Below are positions 1 to 6,418 of a DNA stretch of 12,167 bases, piece after piece (the first letter of the stretch is position 1; every line of letters begins with the position of its first letter). Both the position numbers and the translations under genes were made by a program. The stretch covers positions 1,203-13,369 of the forward strand of contig DFSO01000019.1 of assembly GCA_002378665.1 (NCBI GenBank), in the 5' to 3' direction. Below the pieces are notes generated by a model that was not told the origin of the DNA, made no database searches, and worked only from the letters and a program-made list of their open reading frames with translations. This DNA comes from Loktanella sp. UBA3435 (GTDB lineage Bacteria; Pseudomonadota; Alphaproteobacteria; Rhodobacterales; Rhodobacteraceae).

Positions 1-493
1 ATCGACGCCGCGCGCAAGGCCAGAGACGACGGTATAGCCTGCAGCGCCGAGTTCCGCGGCCAGTTGTTTGGCCATGCGGGTGCCGAGCGAGGAGGCATTG
101 CGCGCTCCGACCATCGCAATAAGCGGGCGGTTCAAAAGGGCCGTATCGCCCAAGGCCCAGAGGATCGCGGGGGCGTCATCGAGGTCGTTGAGGGCTGCGG
201 GATAACCCGCTTGGCCCCAAATCAAAAGGCGCGCGCGATTTGCGCGGCCTGATTTTAATTCATATAAAACATGAGGTTCTGGGCAGGGGGGTGTAATCTG
301 TGGCCCCAGCAGCGGCCGCGATTTCGGGTAGGGCTGCAAGGGCCGCTGCCGCCGATCCATGTTCGCGGATCAGGCGGCGAAAGGTCGCGGGACCAACACG
401 TTTGGAGCGCAAAAGGCGGAGGGAGGAGACGGCGATTTCTTCCGTGGTGGGTGGGATTTGGGGGTGATTGGAAGGGTACATATTTCCAGACAT
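1..493 (-). pseudogene. dprA: DprA (DNA processing protein A), 5' part, frameshifted and cut by window edge
   Basis: DprA binds incoming single-stranded DNA in the cytoplasm and loads RecA during natural transformation. The ATG at 493 (minus strand) follows a GGAGG five bases upstream. The first ~69 codons give an N-terminal helical domain with SLRLLRSKRVGPATF and REHGSAAAALAALPEIA, typical of DprA. That frame then hits TGA at 260. The next frame carries on seamlessly: CPEPHVLYELKSGRANRARL, then LIWGQAGYP, the Rossmann-fold start IAMVGARNAS and SGLARGVD (positions 1-24). The shift lies in a run of six G (plus strand 286-291). Removing one base gives an unbroken DYTPCPE reading, the expected family sequence. 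So the gene is intact except for one inserted base, which may be a true mutation or a sequencing/assembly error. The 3' part lies outside the window. Identity is confident; whether it is truly a pseudogene is open. Confidence 0.85.
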
Positions 494-536
494 CCTGTCC
501 TCCGCCTTGTTGCAATCTCATGCTAGACTGAGCGAA

Positions 537-552
537 GTTAATGAGAGGTGAA
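537..552 (-). promoter_or_regulatory. Possible CtrA-like site upstream of dprA
   Basis: Read on the minus strand this is TTCA-N7-TTAAC, one mismatch from the alphaproteobacterial CtrA consensus TTAA-N7-TTAAC, lying about 45 bases before the dprA start codon. CtrA control of competence-type genes including dprA is described in Rhodobacterales. A one-mismatch match to a short AT-rich motif can easily occur by chance, so this is only a candidate. Confidence 0.25.
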
Positions 553-632
553 CGGAATAGGGAAAATTGTCTGATAATGGTCTGGAGTGCAATTAACGCT
601 CTATTTCTGTTGAGATTTTAGGGTGTGATTTA

Positions 633-661
633 CGTGCACTGGGCGTGCACCGCACGTGCAC
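633..661. repeat. Three CGTGCAC repeats at exact 11-bp spacing
   Basis: CGTGCAC occurs at 633-639, 644-650 and 655-661, so each start is exactly 11 bp after the previous one, about one helical turn. Each contains the palindrome GTGCAC. Two CACGTG hexamers (653-658 and 671-676) overlap or follow, and a plus-strand TATAAT sits at 677-682 with no plus-strand gene after it. The array lies between the 3' end of the minus-strand membrane protein gene and the dprA start. The rest of the 494-721 gap shows no gene. Such phasing suggests a cooperative protein-binding site; small hairpins in the transcript are an alternative. No known regulator is recognised. Confidence 0.5.
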
Positions 662-721
662 CGAGATGTCCACGTGTATAATTACGCCGCTGTTAAGAGA
701 CGGGCAGGGTGCAACGGTTCT

Positions 722-1210
722 TTAATTCGAATCGGGATACTGTGGGTCAAAGGCGTTAGGAAATTTACGATAGGCCCCGAACCAATAGAGCGTACCAAAG
801 CCGACTCCTGACGCGATGCCGATGATGACTATGAGAGGCGTGACGGTTGGGTAAAATCCCATGACGAGGAGAAGTGTAAGGAGAATGCTACACGCGACTA
901 TCGCCGTGGCCCAACTTGCATAGCCAAGGCGCAAAGCGATGTTTGCGCAAGGCCAAGCTATTGCGAGTGCGGGAAGGATGAAACCAAGGCTGAACAACCA
1001 GTAAAGAGGAGCAAGGAGCACATCCGCAAGCTGCGAAAACTTCTGGGCATTCCAACTTTCGATCATCCAAAAGACTACCGATACAGAAAAGGACAAGGCA
1101 AATGAGCCGAAAAGGAAAAAGCGTGACGAGGCCCAAATAATCCTGCGCCGCTCTTTGGGTTGCGAGATTGGCCGTGACTTGAAAAGGCTAATCACCCCCC
1201 GCGCCACCAA
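722..1210 (-). CDS. Unrecognised small integral membrane protein
   Basis: The reading frame encodes up to 162 residues and I do not recognise the family. After a basic N-terminus (KSRPISQPKERRR) there are about four hydrophobic segments at roughly residues 30-50, 65-85, 96-117 and 122-145, so it is probably an inner membrane protein with four spans. No catalytic motif is visible. The start shown is a TTG that overlaps the end of tldD by 23 bases; GTG codons at 1207 and 1195 are alternatives. Overlap and shared direction suggest it is translated with tldD, but no functional link can be claimed. Codon use is less GC-biased than in tldD, which fits an accessory gene. The frame being real is likely, not certain. 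Confidence 0.6.
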   Translation of the reverse strand: MVARGVISLFKSRPISQPKERRRIIWASSRFFLFGSFALSFSVSVVFWMIESWNAQKFSQLADVLLAPLYWLFSLGFILPALAIAWPCANIALRLGYASWATAIVACSILLTLLLVMGFYPTVTPLIVIIGIASGVGFGTLYWFGAYRKFPNAFDPQYPDSN

Positions 1211-2612
1211 TCGTCAGGCCGCCGATTTTAAGCGACGGTTGTCCAACGCCCACTGGCACCCATTGCCCTGCTTTGCCGCAGTTCCCGATACCAGGATCGA
1301 GTTCCAGATCGTTGCCGATGCCTTGGATTTGTTTAAGCGCGGTGGCCCCATCGCCGATCAGCGTGGCCCCTTTGACAGCAGCACCGACGATACCGTCTTT
1401 GACGCGGTAGGCCTCGGTGCACGAAAACACGAATTTGCCGTTCGTGATATCAACCTGACCGCCGCCAAAGCCCACGGCGTAGATGCCGTCTTTGAGGTCA
1501 GCGACCAATGCTGCGGGATCAGCGTCGCCTGCCAGCATGTAGGTGTTGGTCATGCGCGGCATTGGCGCATGTTGATAGCTTTCGCGCCGTCCGTTGCCTG
1601 TGGGCGCGACGCCCATGAGACGCGCGTTCTGGCGGTCTTGCATGTAGCCCACGAGAACGCCGTCTTCGATGAGCACGTTCTTGGCGGATGGCGTGCCTTC
1701 GTCGTCGATGGTGATGGAGCCACGCCGATCAGGGATGGTGCCGTCGTCGAGCACCGTCACGCCCTTGGCTGCGATTTGCTGACCCATGAGACCTGCGAAG
1801 GCGGATGAGCCTTTGCGGTTGAAATCGCCTTCCAGCCCGTGACCAATCGCCTCATGCAGCAGGATGCCCGGCCAGCCAGGCCCAAGCACCACATCCATGA
1901 CGCCAGCGGGGGCGGGGACGGCGTCGAGGTTCACAATCGCGATGCGCAGGGCCTCGCGCACGGCGGCTTGCCAGTGGTCGGGTGCTATCAGGCCGATCAG
2001 TCCTGCACGCCCGCCTGCGCCAGAGGTGCCGCTTTCGCGCTTGCCGTTTTCCTCGACGATCACAGAGACATTGAGCCGCGACATCGGCCGCGCGTCGGTG
2101 ACAAGCGTGCCTTCGGGGCGCAGGATCAGGACCTCTTGATGGGAGGCTGCGAGCGTGGCCGAAACCTGCACGACCCGTTTGTCAAGGTCGCGGGCGAATT
2201 GGTCGATTTCGCGCAGAATGTCGATTTTGGCAGGGAAAGTGGCCTGCAACATCGGGTCTGCATCGGAATAAAGCTTTTTGTTGGTGCCTTGCGGGCCAGC
2301 CGCCATGGTGCCGCCGCCATCACCTACGGCAAGGCGCGCGGTGGCCACAGCACGGCGCAGCGCATGTTCGTCGATGGTGGTCGAATGGGCGTAGCCCGAT
2401 GTCTCGCCCCGTACAGCCCGCAGGCCAAATCCTTCGGAGGCATCAAAGCTGGCGGTTTTAACCCTTCCGTCATCAAACGCGATGACTTCGGACTTGCGCC
2501 GTTCAAGGAAAAGTTCGCCATCATCCGCGCCATGGGTCGCCTCAAGCAACAAAGAAAGGGCAGTGTCGCGGTCTAATGCGGTCTCGAAGGGGCGAAATGG
2601 GTCTGCGGACAT
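1188..2612 (-). CDS. tldD: Metalloprotease TldD
   Basis: TldD is the zinc-bearing subunit of the TldD/TldE (PmbA) protease, a cytoplasmic complex known to degrade unfolded peptides and to process modified peptides and antitoxins in enterobacteria. The 474-residue product has the usual family length. The HExxxH zinc motif is HEAIGH at residues 253-258 in LLHEAIGHGLEGDF. A C-terminal GNCGKAGQ (Cys ~445) matches the cysteine that completes the zinc site in the family. The N-terminal domain contains FLERRKSEVIAFDDGRVK and GFGLRAVRGE, also typical. The ATG at 2612 has AGGA six bases upstream (plus strand 2619-2622). No tldE/pmbA partner is in the window; in alphaproteobacteria the two genes are usually apart. 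It is divergent from coxB, an arrangement I expect in Rhodobacterales. Confidence 0.95.
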   Translation of the reverse strand: MSADPFRPFETALDRDTALSLLLEATHGADDGELFLERRKSEVIAFDDGRVKTASFDASEGFGLRAVRGETSGYAHSTTIDEHALRRAVATARLAVGDGGGTMAAGPQGTNKKLYSDADPMLQATFPAKIDILREIDQFARDLDKRVVQVSATLAASHQEVLILRPEGTLVTDARPMSRLNVSVIVEENGKRESGTSGAGGRAGLIGLIAPDHWQAAVREALRIAIVNLDAVPAPAGVMDVVLGPGWPGILLHEAIGHGLEGDFNRKGSSAFAGLMGQQIAAKGVTVLDDGTIPDRRGSITIDDEGTPSAKNVLIEDGVLVGYMQDRQNARLMGVAPTGNGRRESYQHAPMPRMTNTYMLAGDADPAALVADLKDGIYAVGFGGGQVDITNGKFVFSCTEAYRVKDGIVGAAVKGATLIGDGATALKQIQGIGNDLELDPGIGNCGKAGQWVPVGVGQPSLKIGGLTIGGAGGD

Positions 2613-2792
2613 AAGGTTTCCTGTCGTGAAGGCAAAAATTTTGACACATGCGGCCGTTTACCGCGATTGCAGTTCTTGAGTTGTTCATCAAGATATGGGA
2701 CACCCAGCGGCAGATACAACGGGATTCCGCCCTTCGGGGTGAGTTACACCAATGAGATGCGCCACTTGGCGCCATGACAGACAGGTTATGAT
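2613..2792. promoter_or_regulatory. Divergent tldD/coxB control region
   Basis: This 180-bp gap must hold promoters for tldD (minus) and the cox cluster (plus). On the plus strand a perfect -35 TTGACA is at 2641-2646, with a poor -10 CGATTG at 2664-2669 after a 17-bp spacer. An inverted repeat TCTTGA-N8-TCAAGA spans 2674-2693. In what would be the coxB leader, CGCCC-TTCG-GGGTG (2728-2741) can form a short stem capped by a UUCG tetraloop. The coxB ribosome binding site is weak (AGGT at 2783). None of these sites is proven. Confidence 0.4.
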
Positions 2793-3623
2793 ATGCGTTT
2801 AAACACGATTGCGACTTCACTTTGGGCTTCGGCTGGTTTGATCCTTGCTGGTGCCGCGGCATCTGCGCAAGATGTCAACCAAGAGCTTGAAATTATTGGT
2901 GCGCCAGTTGATGGTTTGATGGGCTTTCAGCCTGCAGCAACAGAATTGGCCCGTGACGTTCACTGGCTTGATCACTGGCTTTTGGTGCTGATCACTGCGA
3001 TCACATTGTTTGTTTCGGGCCTGATGGTTTGGGTTTTCATCCGCTACAACAAAAAAGCGAACCCTGTGCCAAAGACATTCACCCATAATTCGGTGATTGA
3101 GGTGGCATGGACGATTATTCCTGTCGTGATCCTTGTTGTGATCGGCGCGTTTTCCTTGCCGGTTTTGTTCAAGCAGCAGGAAATCCCTGAGGGCGACATC
3201 ACGATCAAAGTCACAGGATACCAGTGGTATTGGGGCTATGAGTATGTTGACGATGGCGTTGCATTCTCAAGCTACATGCTCACACGCGATGAGTTGGAAG
3301 CGAACGGCTATTCCCAGAACGAATACCGCCTTGCCACTGATACAGCCGTTGTTGTGCCTGTTGGCAAAACGATTGTCATGCAGTTGACGGGTGCGGATGT
3401 GATCCACTCTTGGACGATCCCAGCCTTTGGCGTAAAGCAAGACGCGGTTCCGGGTCGTTTGTCCCAGCTCTGGTTCGCAGCCGAGCAAGAAGGCATATTC
3501 TTTGGTCAATGTTCAGAGCTTTGCGGCAAAGACCACGCCTATATGCCGATCACTGTCAAAGTGGTCAGCCAAGAGACCTACGATGCATGGCTCGCAGAAG
3601 CCAAAGTGCAAAACGGCGTGTAA
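2793..3623 (+). CDS. coxB: Cytochrome c oxidase subunit II (aa3 type)
   Basis: Subunit II takes electrons from cytochrome c through the binuclear CuA centre and passes them to heme a in subunit I. The 276-residue product starts with a signal peptide (cleavage likely after ASA, residue 25). Two transmembrane helices follow, at about 62-84 and 104-126, then a periplasmic cupredoxin domain. The aromatic electron-entry patch is QWYWGYEY (144-151). All CuA ligands are present: His205 in ADVIHSW, Cys240, Glu242, Cys244 and His248 in CSELCGKDHAYM, and Met251. It is the first gene of the cluster with ctaB, ctaG and ctaE. The subunit I gene is absent here, as in Paracoccus and relatives where ctaD lies elsewhere. 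No oddity is seen in the gene. Confidence 0.97.
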   Translation: MRLNTIATSLWASAGLILAGAAASAQDVNQELEIIGAPVDGLMGFQPAATELARDVHWLDHWLLVLITAITLFVSGLMVWVFIRYNKKANPVPKTFTHNSVIEVAWTIIPVVILVVIGAFSLPVLFKQQEIPEGDITIKVTGYQWYWGYEYVDDGVAFSSYMLTRDELEANGYSQNEYRLATDTAVVVPVGKTIVMQLTGADVIHSWTIPAFGVKQDAVPGRLSQLWFAAEQEGIFFGQCSELCGKDHAYMPITVKVVSQETYDAWLAEAKVQNGV

Positions 3624-3630
3624 AAAGACT

Positions 3631-3685
3631 GGCGCAGGCGAAAGTCTGCGCTACGTCCCCTGCGTAGGATGGGTTTCAACCCATC
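3631..3685. repeat. Double-hairpin intergenic repeat, copy 1
   Basis: The coxB-ctaB gap contains GCGCAG-N8-CTGCGC (3632-3651), then CTACG-N7-CGTAG (3651-3667), then the perfect inverted repeat GATGGGTT-TC-AACCCATC (3668-3685). The core GTAGGATGGGT recurs at 6322-6332 after ctaE. The element may act as an RNA hairpin between cistrons, as a REP-like dispersed repeat, or as a leaky terminator; there is no T-tract. Confidence 0.7.
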
Positions 3686-3703
3686 ACCCCTTTGGGAAGC
3701 ATG

Positions 3704-4633
3704 ATGTCTGATATGACTGTCGAAAATACACCCTATGAGGCCAGTATGGGCGACTACTTCGCCTTACTAAAGCCGCGCGTGATGTCGTTGGTGATTTTCA
3801 CGGCATTGGTCGGCCTTTTGGTGGCGCCGGTGCACGTGCATCCCTTTATCGGTTTTGTCGGCGTGCTTTGCATCGCTGTTGGTGCTGGTGCGTCTGGTGC
3901 GCTCAATATGTGGTGGGACGCCGATATTGATGCGATCATGAAGCGGACGGCCAAGCGCCCGATCCCTTCGGGGCGTGTGCAACCAGGCGAAGCGCTGGGC
4001 ATTGGCATGGCGCTTTCGGGTTTTGCTGTCGTGCTGCTGCTCCTTGCGACGAACTTGCTTGCTGCGGGTTTGCTTGCTTTTACCATTTTCTTTTATGCCG
4101 TCGTCTATTCGATGTGGCTCAAGCGTGCGACGCCCCATAATATCGTCATAGGCGGTGCGGCGGGTGCTTTCCCACCGATGATCGGCTGGGCGGTTGCCAC
4201 GGGCAACGTGACAATCGAATCGTTCCTGATGTTTGCGCTGATCTTCATGTGGACCCCGCCGCATTTCTGGGCTTTGGCCTTGTTTGTGAAGTCCGACTAC
4301 GGTGATGCTGGTGTGCCCATGCTGACAGAAACGCACGGTCGCGACGCCACCCGCCGTCACGTGATCGCTTATGCGGTCCTGCTCGTGCCAGTTGCGATTG
4401 GGCTTGGGTTCACGTCAATTGGTGGTCCAATTTATCTCGCGACGGCCATTGTGCTTAACCTCTGGTTCGTCAAAGGGTGTTATGACATCTACAAGCGCAA
4501 CGATGCCGCCGCAGATGCAGATAATTACGCCGTCGAAAAGCATGTTTTTAAGGTATCGCTGTTTTACCTTTTCTTGCATTTTGGCGCGCTTTTGGCAGAG
4601 GCCGCCTTGCGCCCCTACGGTTACGGAGGCTAG
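3704..4633 (+). CDS. ctaB: Heme O synthase (protoheme IX farnesyltransferase)
   Basis: CtaB (CyoE) adds a farnesyl group to heme B to make heme O, the precursor of heme A for the aa3 oxidase; it is a multi-span inner membrane UbiA-type prenyltransferase. The first Asp-rich motif is visible as NMWWDADID (N68, D72, D76), followed by KRTAKRPIPSGR, which is diagnostic of the family. A second loop carries KSDYGDAGVPML and THGRDATRRH. About eight hydrophobic helices are predicted over 309 residues, a normal length. Start choice is uncertain: the frame is open from a TTG at 3692, with ATG at 3701, 3704 and 3713. I chose 3704 because GGGAAG (3694-3699) is then four bases away and MSD is a common beginning. 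It lies between coxB and the oxidase assembly genes. Confidence 0.95.
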   Translation: MSDMTVENTPYEASMGDYFALLKPRVMSLVIFTALVGLLVAPVHVHPFIGFVGVLCIAVGAGASGALNMWWDADIDAIMKRTAKRPIPSGRVQPGEALGIGMALSGFAVVLLLLATNLLAAGLLAFTIFFYAVVYSMWLKRATPHNIVIGGAAGAFPPMIGWAVATGNVTIESFLMFALIFMWTPPHFWALALFVKSDYGDAGVPMLTETHGRDATRRHVIAYAVLLVPVAIGLGFTSIGGPIYLATAIVLNLWFVKGCYDIYKRNDAAADADNYAVEKHVFKVSLFYLFLHFGALLAEAALRPYGYGG

Positions 4634-4639
4634 TAAAAC

Positions 4640-4843
4640 ATGGCCATTCGCGTTGAACATGAAATCCACCAGCGCCGCAAAGGCCGCAACTTTGGCGTGC
4701 TCGCCTTGTTGATCGGGTTTGTCGGCATTGTTTTTGCCCTGACGGTTGTGAAGGTTTTGGAACTTGGCGACGCCAAGAAGTTCGAGAACTTTGATCACGT
4801 CGCTCGCCCAGCGATAGAACCTGTTGAAGGAGACAGCAATTGA
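4640..4843 (+). CDS. Small single-span membrane protein of the cox cluster (CoxF/CtaF-like position)
   Basis: The product has 67 residues: a charged N-terminus (HEIHQRRKGRNFG), one hydrophobic helix at about 20-38 (VLALLIGFVGIVFALTVVKV), and an acidic tail. A small ORF in this place, between ctaB and ctaG, is usual in alphaproteobacterial oxidase clusters and is generally taken as an oxidase assembly or accessory protein. The sequence gives no direct function. GGAGG at 4625-4629, inside the end of ctaB, lies ten bases before the ATG. Its stop TGA overlaps the TTG start of ctaG (ATTGA), pointing to coupled translation. That it is a real gene is well supported; the role is inferred from position alone. 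Confidence 0.85.
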   Translation: MAIRVEHEIHQRRKGRNFGVLALLIGFVGIVFALTVVKVLELGDAKKFENFDHVARPAIEPVEGDSN

Positions 4844-5457
4844 AGCTATTCCCGAACATCCAAGGCCCACAGCGCACATTGGTGCAGCTCGTTGGTGTTG
4901 TCGTTGTGATGGGGGCGCTCTCTTGGGCGTCGGTGCCGTTTTACAATTGGTTCTGCAAGGTCACAGGCTTTGGTGGGATTACGAATACAGCCGAGGCTGG
5001 ATCGGATGTGATTCTCGACCAGACGATTACAGTTCGCTTTGATGCGTCAATTGACCGCGATATGCCATGGACGTTCAAGCCTGCGCAGCGCGAGATGACC
5101 CTGCGCATTGGCGAGACAGGTCTTGCTTTCTACGAGGCACACAATCCGCTGGATGTTCCCGTTGCGGGGCAAGCAGCGTATAACGTCACACCTTACGAGG
5201 CTGGCGTTTTCTTTGATAAAATCGAATGTTTCTGCTTTACGGAACAGGTTTTGCAGCCCGGTGAGACGGTGATGATGCCAGTGTCATTCTTTGTGGACCC
5301 TGCCATCGTGGACGACCGTGAAGGGCAGTATATTCATACAATCACTTTAGGCTATACTTTCTACCAGATCGATCTGCCTGAAGAAGAGGTGCAGGCCGCA
5401 TTGGTTGCACCAACGACTTTGACAACGGCGCCGCAAGACGCCATAGACACTAACTAA
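4840..5457 (+). CDS. ctaG: Cytochrome c oxidase assembly protein CtaG (Cox11 family)
   Basis: CtaG/Cox11 is a membrane-anchored copper chaperone that helps build the CuB site of subunit I. The 205-residue product has a short cytoplasmic N-terminus, one transmembrane helix (about 14-34), and a periplasmic Ig-like domain. The copper-binding pair Cys130/Cys132 is in KIECFCFTEQ, followed by the family segment VLQPGETVMMPVSFFVDP. A further conserved Cys39 lies just after the helix in PFYNWFCK. The start is a TTG at 4840 overlapping the upstream TGA; AAGGAG at 4827-4832 with seven bases of spacing supports it strongly, and no ATG is better placed. It acts with CtaB and SURF1, both encoded nearby, in oxidase maturation. 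Confidence 0.95.
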   Translation: MKLFPNIQGPQRTLVQLVGVVVVMGALSWASVPFYNWFCKVTGFGGITNTAEAGSDVILDQTITVRFDASIDRDMPWTFKPAQREMTLRIGETGLAFYEAHNPLDVPVAGQAAYNVTPYEAGVFFDKIECFCFTEQVLQPGETVMMPVSFFVDPAIVDDREGQYIHTITLGYTFYQIDLPEEEVQAALVAPTTLTTAPQDAIDTN

Positions 5458-5484
5458 TGACTAAGCCGATAGGGAACGACTGCC

Positions 5485-6285
5485 ATGGCGCATGAAAAGA
5501 ACCACGACTTCCACATTTTGCCACCGTCAATCTGGCCATTGGCCAGTGCGCTTGGTGCATTTATCATGCTCTTTGGGGCCGTCACTTGGATGCATGACTC
5601 CGGTCCATATGTATTCTTGATCGGCTTGGCAGGCGTTTTATACGTTATGTACGCTTGGTGGTCCGACGTTGTCGGCGAAAGCGAAGTTGGCGATCACACT
5701 GCTGTTGTGCGCATCGGTCTGCGTTATGGCGTGATCATGTTCATCATGTCCGAAGTGATGTTCTTTGCTGCTTGGTTCTGGTCTTTCTTTAAGCATGCGA
5801 TGTACCCAATGGGTCCAATGTCGCCGCTGGTTGACGGGGTTTGGCCGCCAGCTGGTATCGAGACATTTGACGCTTGGCATTTGCCGCTGATCAACACGTT
5901 GATCCTGCTGTGTTCTGGTATGGCTGCGACTTGGGCGCACCACGCGCTGGTTCACGAAAACAACCGCACAGATATGAAGTGGGGTTTGATTCTTGCTGTT
6001 CTGCTCGGCGCATTGTTCACAGTGTTTCAGGTATATGAGTATTCCCACGCAGCCTTTGGCTTCTCGGGCAACATCTATGGCGCGAACTTCTTTATGGCGA
6101 CTGGTTTTCACGGTTTCCACGTGTTCATCGGTACGATCTTCTTGTTGGTTTGCTTGGTTCGCTTGCAGAAAGGCCACTTCACGCCAGAGCGTCACGTCGG
6201 TTTTGAAGCCGCTGCTTGGTACTGGCACTTTGTGGACGTTGTTTGGTTGTTTCTCTTTGCTGCTGTCTACGTCTGGGGTGGCTGA
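5485..6285 (+). CDS. ctaE: Cytochrome c oxidase subunit III
   Basis: Subunit III stabilises the catalytic core and supports proton uptake in the aa3 oxidase of the inner membrane. The 266-residue product has seven predicted helices at about 17-36, 41-59, 80-103, 133-152, 167-186, 201-226 and 243-264. Family signatures are present: the N-terminal HDFHILPPSIWP, FIMSEVMFFAAWFWSFFKHA with the conserved membrane Glu90, WPPAGIETFD, ATGFHGFHVFIGT and AAWYWHFVDVVWLFLF. The start ATG follows AGGGA at 5471-5475 at a normal distance. A 27-base gap separates it from ctaG and a repeat plus a terminator follow, so it is probably the last gene of the main cox transcript. Confidence 0.97.
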   Translation: MAHEKNHDFHILPPSIWPLASALGAFIMLFGAVTWMHDSGPYVFLIGLAGVLYVMYAWWSDVVGESEVGDHTAVVRIGLRYGVIMFIMSEVMFFAAWFWSFFKHAMYPMGPMSPLVDGVWPPAGIETFDAWHLPLINTLILLCSGMAATWAHHALVHENNRTDMKWGLILAVLLGALFTVFQVYEYSHAAFGFSGNIYGANFFMATGFHGFHVFIGTIFLLVCLVRLQKGHFTPERHVGFEAAAWYWHFVDVVWLFLFAAVYVWGG

Positions 6286-6295
6286 TAAATGCAGG

Positions 6296-6344
6296 GTGTG
6301 ATGCGTTAAAACGCATCCCACGTAGGATGGGTCTTGACCCATCC
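6296..6344. repeat. Double-hairpin intergenic repeat, copy 2
   Basis: Just after the ctaE stop there is GTG-T-GATGCGTT-AA-AACGCATC-C-CAC (6296-6321), a 12-bp stem with one mismatch. It is followed at once by the perfect inverted repeat GGATGGGTC-TT-GACCCATCC (6325-6344). The second hairpin shares GTAGGATGGGT and ACCCATC with the element at 3665-3685; the first hairpin has the same place but a different sequence. A C-run follows at 6343-6349. Confidence 0.7.
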
Positions 6345-6363
6345 CCCCCATCAAAACATACCG

Positions 6364-6400
6364 AGGCGCACGTAGTTACCTGCGTGCGCCTTTTCCCTTT
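6364..6400 (+). terminator. Rho-independent terminator after ctaE
   Basis: A perfect 9-bp GC-rich stem, AGGCGCACG (6364-6372) and CGTGCGCCT (6383-6391), encloses a 10-base loop and runs directly into TTTTCCCTTT (6391-6400). It would end the coxB-ctaE transcript or reduce read-through to SURF1, whose start is only about 10-20 bases further on. Confidence 0.8.
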
Positions 6401-6418
6401 CGAGAGTTGAGACATCCT

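Noticed and set aside
271..531. Plus-strand open frame opposite the dprA start
   Set aside because: It is antisense to the dprA N-terminus, full of Gly/Arg/Trp from GC-rich sequence, with no family signal.
632..677. The GTGCAC/CACGTG cluster as a CRISPR array or plasmid-type iteron origin
   Set aside because: Units are seven bases with four-base gaps, no spacers of CRISPR size, and no cas or rep gene is present.
1155..2576. Two plus-strand open frames (217 and 245 codons) opposite tldD
   Set aside because: They are antisense shadows; tldD carries the zinc motif and full family sequence on the other strand.
5457..5495. Twelve-codon ORF between ctaG and ctaE (ATG overlapping the ctaG stop)
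   Set aside because: Too short to judge, and it contains the ctaE ribosome binding site; nothing supports it as a gene.
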